Translations under genes and position numbers: made by a program
In this document: piece after piece, positions 58,109 to 64,000 of the stretch
Layout: each line of letters opens with the position of its first letter
Numbering within the stretch: position 1 is the stretch's first letter
Notes under the pieces: generated by a model
What the model saw: only the letters and a program-made list of their open reading frames with translations
Databases searched by the model: none
Told to the model about the DNA's origin: nothing
Assembly: GCA_001466705.2 (NCBI GenBank)
Contig: LATX02000245.1
Location: forward strand, 124,001 to 188,000
Source of the DNA: Moniliophthora roreri
Lineage: Eukaryota > Basidiomycota > Agaricomycetes > Agaricales > Marasmiaceae
Reading direction: 5' to 3'
Length of the DNA: 64,000 nt

Positions 58109-61100
58109 CGTCCACACCAATTGGTTGCCTGTCAGCCAAAAGAAACGCGTCTTTTGATCAATTTTTGCACTTGGCGTACGTGATTAAAAAAAGATGATGT
58201 CGTACCGTCAGCGCCACTACGCCTTGAACCTCTTGACCTTTCTGCAGGCATGAGCGGTATAGAGGATTTAGGCGCTTGAAGGTGATCGGCGGGTGGAGGG
58301 GAGGGAACTAATTCGATCGGGCGGTAAAAAAGAAAGGTTTCGCAGGCAGGCGGAAGGACACGAGGAGAGAGTGCGGACAGTTCTTATAACTGACCATCAA
58401 GCCTCGAGTTGAACCCATGTAACACATCAACTCCGCCACAGATTCGACAACACTTGCCCTTTCCGATTTTCATCTCAGATCTGCCTCTCGTATTTGGTAA
58501 AAGTACCCCAAAAAATATTCTCAAGCCTAGGCCGTACCGATAATCAAATGTTTACTTGCAAAACAACACCATACACACACAAAATCATTGCCTGGCGCGC
58601 GATCCACCGGATATCTTTACTCGTCAACATGCACCCTTCAGTACCTAATATCCGAGATTCTTACTTGATTTATGAAGCTTGAACTCTCTGTATTTTGCCT
58701 CAGAAACGCTTAGGAAAAGCCAAGGTACAGTCTGACATGTCCAAATCATCTGTTTCCGCGCTAGTGAATTCCTGTCATCTCGCCATATGGCTCACTTGAC
58801 ATCGGTTCCAATTCTTATTCAATTCATTTTCACAGGCTGCTCCTCAAAACATGTTATGGCTGGAGTGTCCTCTTCTTCTTACGAAGCCCATATCATCCAC
58901 TCGCAAAATGGCATATGATGTATTTCAAATATTTCAAATGATCTCGGGAGCAGGAACCCCTTCGTCGTCGTCGTTCTTCTTCATACATTCATGGATCGCT
59001 AATGACCACGCATCGGAGTAGACTTGATGGGTGTGCCACCGCCCAAGACAAGGCATCGAGCAGCTGTTAAGCCTTTTCTGTCTTGTACTGTTGAGGGGCT
59101 CTTCACGATTCCCTTGGTTGCGATAAGCACTGATATCGCCGTGATTAGAAGTACAAACAGACTTTCTTCTCAATGACATAGCAACTTACAACACACTCCT
59201 ATCGAATATCGATATGCTCTCCGCCCCACAGCCATGCTCAAGTCGGACCAGCGGTCCCAGGCACCCAAACGCTGAAGGTTTATGATCCGTCTAACGCCAC
59301 CGGTACGACTACTTCTGTTACAGTACGGGCCTCTACCCACTCGGAATTCAGGTGTTGCACGACTGCGTCTTTGCCTAGCCTCTGGCTGGAGACTGCACAT
59401 TCTGATGCCTCTATTATTTCTTAGTGCTTTGCTTGCCTTCAACGAGCTAGAGAGCGAAACCTCCGTTTGGGGATGAAAACATTCTTCAAGCCTTCCAGTT
59501 ACGTTCCTCGCTCGCCCTTTCCCAGTAATTCCGACCCTGACTATCGTTACTGCAGTGCTTTGCTGTTGCTGTTAACCCAACTATCTTAGTCCATCTCCAA
59601 TAGTGATTCAAGTCACTCGAAGACGGGACCCACAATGATGATAATGATGATTTTCAAATCGTGTGTGTGGTTTTCTTGCTCCATTCGAATCTTGGTGATC
59701 TCCGCCCGATAGTGCTGTTGGATTTTGTCGTCACAAGGTGCTGACGGATGTCATGAAGACAAAAAAAAAACTGCAAACAGAAACTTACGTTGGACATCCC
59801 CACTTTGCGTAAGCACTCGGCCCTGACCCTGCATTCTTGAGCGCTCAAGGGAATTATTCTCAGGATCGCCACTCCTCGGCCTTGTACAGTCGAGGTGAGT
59901 AGCAGATATTCCGGAATATGATTTTATGCGCTGGATGTCAAAACACTTTCGCCAAGGGCAGTAAGTAGGATCTCGAACTCCGAACCGCTGCAACGGTTGG
60001 TATCCATCAGAATGGCTGATGTTCCCCGTGCACCCCGGAGAGCAACCGGAAAGGTGATCTTTCCGCTAGCGTTTGCTGTCATCGACGGCCCTTCCAGCAT
60101 CGTCTCGACTAGATTTCATTTCGCATGCACCATAAAACGCTAAAAAAAAAAGTGAAATCGTATGACTCTAGCGCGGTGATAGAGGAGCCATAAAGCTTTC
60201 TCGGGACCCGTAATGAGCTGGTTTCTCCCGATTTTACAATATGAAAGCTTACGGCGGTTAAGAGGCCTAGCTCGCGACCTCCCACTTCCAGGGCTTTGGA
60301 TTGATCTGCAACATGAGGTATCTCAATCACAATATTCACAATTCCTTCTATCGTTGTAAGCTCATGGGTTCATGTTACCCACAAATGATTACCTCACGGC
60401 CTTCTCGCTGATCCTTCTGCTTCTTGATGACCTGTATGCAGGGCATTGTTCAATATATCACCTCTTTGAGGCACCCGCCATGAGACTTTGAGTACACTTG
60501 CGGAAAACAAAATACCGATCCGGCCTGCGGGTATCCTTGTAGTTACTTATACTTTTTTTCTTTTCTCAGTCCCTTTCTATTTGTTACTTGTTACTTATAG
60601 TAACTAATCTTCCGCATACGCGCGCGCGGTTGCAAACCATTTCCCACCAAGCCCCATATCTAATGACACGATAACACATCACTCTTAGTTTCTCATCTTC
60701 GATAGCCGAAACTTCTTCTTCCAAAGATCTCCGTGGTCAGCTGAATTCCCTGCTGACCGCGTGCTGCAAAACTATACCCTTGACAAAAAGCCCGATATCA
60801 AATGGGAAAGAAACTAATCCCTGTTAGTAACAAAGTAATTGGCGGCCTTTTTGCATTGCAAACATCAAGGCCCGTACTATATAATTCGGATCGTTTGCAG
60901 AGTACGGGTCTAGCAAACGTTCGCTTAAAAAAAAAAAAAAAAAAACAAAGTATTTGTCGATTGTATCAATCAATGATATGGAGAGGTCAAAAATGTTGCG
61001 AGATCCAATAGCGAACTCCTGTTTATTGTTTCTAGATTTTTCTTTCTATATATTGAAGCGAATAGTGGGTGGAACTGACGCAAAGGATTGAAACAACGTT

Positions 61101-63200
61101 TCCAGTGACTCTCCTTGAGAGTTACCGGAGTTGGTTTTTCCGTGCTACGACCCACACTCTCCTATAATACCGGTGTCAGCATGGACGCCCATCGCAGTCG
61201 GTTGATACTGTCACATTGAAGGCTGTAGAGCTGGAAATAGGGTATTAATAGATCGTGGCGCTACGTTTCTTGGACAACTTTGCATGATCCTTGATATCAT
61301 GAACAGAGATACTAAACGCGAACGTACAAAGCTCTAAAGTAAAAACTAGTAAACTTCATATTTACATTTACCCGAGAGTGACGAGAGTCTGTGCAGCCCA
61401 TGACTACGTATGCATGATAAAACAAAAACGCGTCAGCTATTTCAGGACAAAAGGCGCAAAGTCTGTGTCCATTTTCCCGTCAGATTCCGATTCTTTCATG
61501 ATACGTCCCAAGTTTAGAATATCAACACGTAGCCTTGAAAACTGATGAGGGGTCAACTGCAGGTGATTTAGCAAAGTGGGATAATTCTGTGAGTCTGGAC
61601 GAAAGAGGAATAATGATAAGTGATTGTTGAAGAAATTGCTTGCACGTCGTGGTATCCTTAGACTAGCCACTACTCATCAATGTTGCCAAAAATGTAGCTT
61701 GAGATTAGTGGACGCAAGTAACGGGACCCCAGCCTTAAATAACCACCATCCTTGGTAGAGTCCGTCAGTGGTAGGTAAAGTCAAGAACGCAGGTACCCAT
61801 GCATACTAAATACCAGCTCAGCTATGTTTGTCTACTAAAAATTGAGCCGGCGATTATCTGGGTAGGTTTTGCTAATCCGGATTTTTCGTCAATAATGTAG
61901 CGCTAGGGTACCACTGTTTTTGTATTCCGCCCCAACTTCAAGGCGTGAATTTTAACGAGCGGTGAAGCATGCATCTGGCTCGTACACGTAGTAGTAGTAC
62001 CAAAGGCAAGACGCATGAAGTAGATGGCGCGAGACCTTTGTGCAAGTGGATGAGGAACAGGGGAAAAAAAAATTAATGGAGTACAACGCACGAGAACACT
62101 TTGCGAAAATCGAGCGTTGAGACTTAATGCAAGGCCGACTTGAACAACTTGGCTACTCCATGGAAGTAAGTAGTCCATCGTCTTGACTCCGAGTCTTCTT
62201 CAAGCTTGATACATTTTTTCTGGTGAGATAGAGAGAAATTCTTTCGACGGAGAATGCCATCGTCGTAGAAGGACCGCACTCAAGTCTAGGAGAATGTGGG
62301 GGGGTACCGGTTAGAACTTAGGAGTAAGCCGAAGCCTTGGGCGCCGGGTGTCGAATCGAGCGCCCGAAGTTGAGCCGCACTTCGGTCCGATCTCATCTGA
62401 TCACGCCTTTTCCCACACTGGTCCTCCTTTCTTACAAATACCATCCATCGTCTCATCCGAGCCCGAATACTGTGTTTGGGTTGTTATCAGAAAGGATGCT
62501 CAACCCTTTGCGATAGATGGAGAAAATACCAGAAGGACGGGGATCGGAATGTACTCAGGGCACGGCTGGGCTTATGCGGTGCGTTGACTGTCGACATCTA
62601 CGCCCATACAGGATCCGGACTGACGTAGCCTTTACATTGGGTACTCGCTGCAAACCAACATCCGGGAACGCTCATGAAAGCTCTTTGTCACTGTCTCTTT
62701 TACTCGTCACCGAGTTGTCAACGAAAACAGGCCTTTGGGGGTTTCAGACAGCCTGGGAACTGGCGCAAAATCTGGACTTTGGTTATACCGCTGGGCTTCA
62801 GGATGTGTTGCGAACAGAAACCCCCGCATAAGTGCCCTCTTTTTCAGCATCCAAGATACACCGCTTGCTCAGCACTCAAATTTTCCGACTCTGATGGTTC
62901 GTGATGGCCAAACGCTTCACAAAACGAGTCTCGCATAGTATACCAGAGCCTCGATTCTAGCATCCTCGTCTCATGTTCCTAGTACTGGCAAGAAAAGGTC
63001 TAGCCTCACGTATTATAAACGCTTCATGAAGCTTTCGAGCATCTCAACACTGTTCGGTAGAAACGACGCTGACTTTGGGATTTTCAAGCATTTCCCCTGC
63101 AGTTCTTGGTCTACACCGTGCAGTGCCCTCTGATGTCCCGTGAGTCGTATGCGAGTAAACACCATGCACTGAAAAAAACCAACGGGATTACAGGTATTTA
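58109..63200. other. 5 kb gene-poor region
   Basis: The left end carries the HMG-box promoter. Otherwise only short, unmatched frames, an 18-nt A run near 60929, and scattered poly-T tracts. I found no tRNA, rRNA or transposon signature. Confidence 0.4.
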
Positions 63201-63504
63201 TAAGCGGCCTCAGCAGCTACACAAACTCAGGGACAAGTGACATATGGGGACGCGAGTAGGATGATGAAGCCTCCGATGAGCTCGATGATTACATCCTCAA
63301 ACACATAGTGGCGCTTCAAGTTTGACAAATCAATTTCGCTGTAATCGTCGGTTGACCAATGGACCACACAAACTTGAAAACCGAAATATCTTGTATAAAT
63401 TATATGTACGTTCGTATGGCTACATGAAGAAATGCGACATATATTGATACAGGTCATTACGAAGTGATGTAATAGGAACGATAGAAGTCCGGCTAGTTCT
63501 CCTG

Positions 63505-64000
63505 TCAGTCGATTCTTCGACCGCTCTGCAACAGAATTGCTGCCACTACGCATACAAGAAGAAGCCCCGGTTGCGAAACGGCGTGTTTCGAGATGTCTAA
63601 CATGATTGGTCCGCCATTATTCGTGATCCGGGCAACACAAGTCGTGTTATTCACGCCTGTCCCAGCCGTATAAAGCTTTGAATGAAAATAGTAAGCAGGA
63701 GCACTATCCATGATAAATCGACACATTGCGTACTGATAGTTGGCCATGACCAGACAACCATATGAACTCTTGCAATCCAACTTTCATAACTCTGAATCTG
63801 AGGGGGGCGCAAGAGTCAGATTCACGCGAATAAACGAATGAATCAATATAACATACCGGTTGTCGCCGGAAAGCTTCAGGAATTGGGAAGCAGGCTGCTT
63901 TGGTACAGCGCCTCGTATCTCGACCTTGACTCCATCCGGGCTCCATTCAACGAGTGCGTTGTTCTGTCCGTTCTGGGTCTTCAGGCAAGTGTACGTGGGC
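63505..64000 (-). CDS. 3' part of an unknown gene running off the right edge
   Basis: On the minus strand an open frame enters from the window end ('TYTCLKTQNGQNNALVEWSP', 'IRGAVPKQPASQFLKLSGDN') and reaches a good donor (gtatgt) at about 63857. Downstream, two frames remain open: one ends quickly, the other reaches a stop at 63505 and codes for Asn/Thr-rich sequence ('TGVNNTTCVARITNNGG') followed by a hydrophobic tail ('GLLLVCVVAAILL'), like a GPI or tail anchor. I could not find splice sites joining the first frame to the second without a shift, so the exon structure is open. The gene could encode a secreted or surface protein; this is a guess. Confidence 0.35.

Noticed and set aside
62348..62938. 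Cluster of three plus-strand frames
   Set aside because: Frames overlap each other, no introns join them, and no motif is present.

Overview
The window looks like nuclear DNA from a basidiomycete fungus, most likely an agaricomycete. The evidence is genes cut by many 45-65 nt introns, an ATG101 autophagy gene (absent from budding yeasts), an etherase-class glutathione transferase, F-box proteins and a family of Upc2-like Zn2Cys6 regulators. I cannot name the genus. All gene models were built by eye: exons were joined where GT-AG (or GC-AG) splice sites restored a frame that matches a known family.

Left part (1-31 kb) is metabolic. It holds a Zn2Cys6 regulator (61-1297), a 16-exon sugar transporter (3132-5523), a repeat-rich acidic protein (6963-8419, minus), tRNA-Gly, and a small orphan gene (9337-9976). 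A co-directional block follows: a Baeyer-Villiger type monooxygenase (11891-14338) and two tandem zinc alcohol dehydrogenases (14920-16571, 16883-18447). Then come a multi-span membrane protein (minus), a GH3 beta-glucosidase (20018-23340, minus), a divergent aldo/keto reductase (24385-25760), the divergent pair ATG101 / F-box protein (26054-28526), and a glutathione transferase (29452-30236, minus).

Middle part (31-41 kb) holds a tandem pair of disordered, acidic paralogs (30906-32208 and 33325-34590, both minus), one more disordered serine-rich protein (35428-36474, minus), a 3.8 kb gene-poor stretch, and an orphan gene (40312-40815) behind a TATA box and repeated TGACTC sites.

Right part (41-54 kb) is a nest of the same Zn2Cys6 family found at the left edge. 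There are three intact copies (41048-42235 minus, 43574-44899 plus, 52203-53431 minus), one full-length pseudogene (47893-49154) and one relic fragment (about 50329-50720 minus). A tRNA-Ser sits among them. A HMG-box regulator (56455-58108, minus) follows, with a 30-nt G run downstream. The last 6 kb is nearly gene-free until a partial gene on the minus strand at the right edge.

The most unusual items are the monooxygenase gene, which carries two sequence-similar 52-nt introns flanking a 10-nt exon; five GC-AG introns; the birth-and-decay cluster of zinc-cluster regulators; and the possible alcohol-to-ketone-to-ester enzyme block. I saw no CRISPR, rRNA, transposon or virus-like element.
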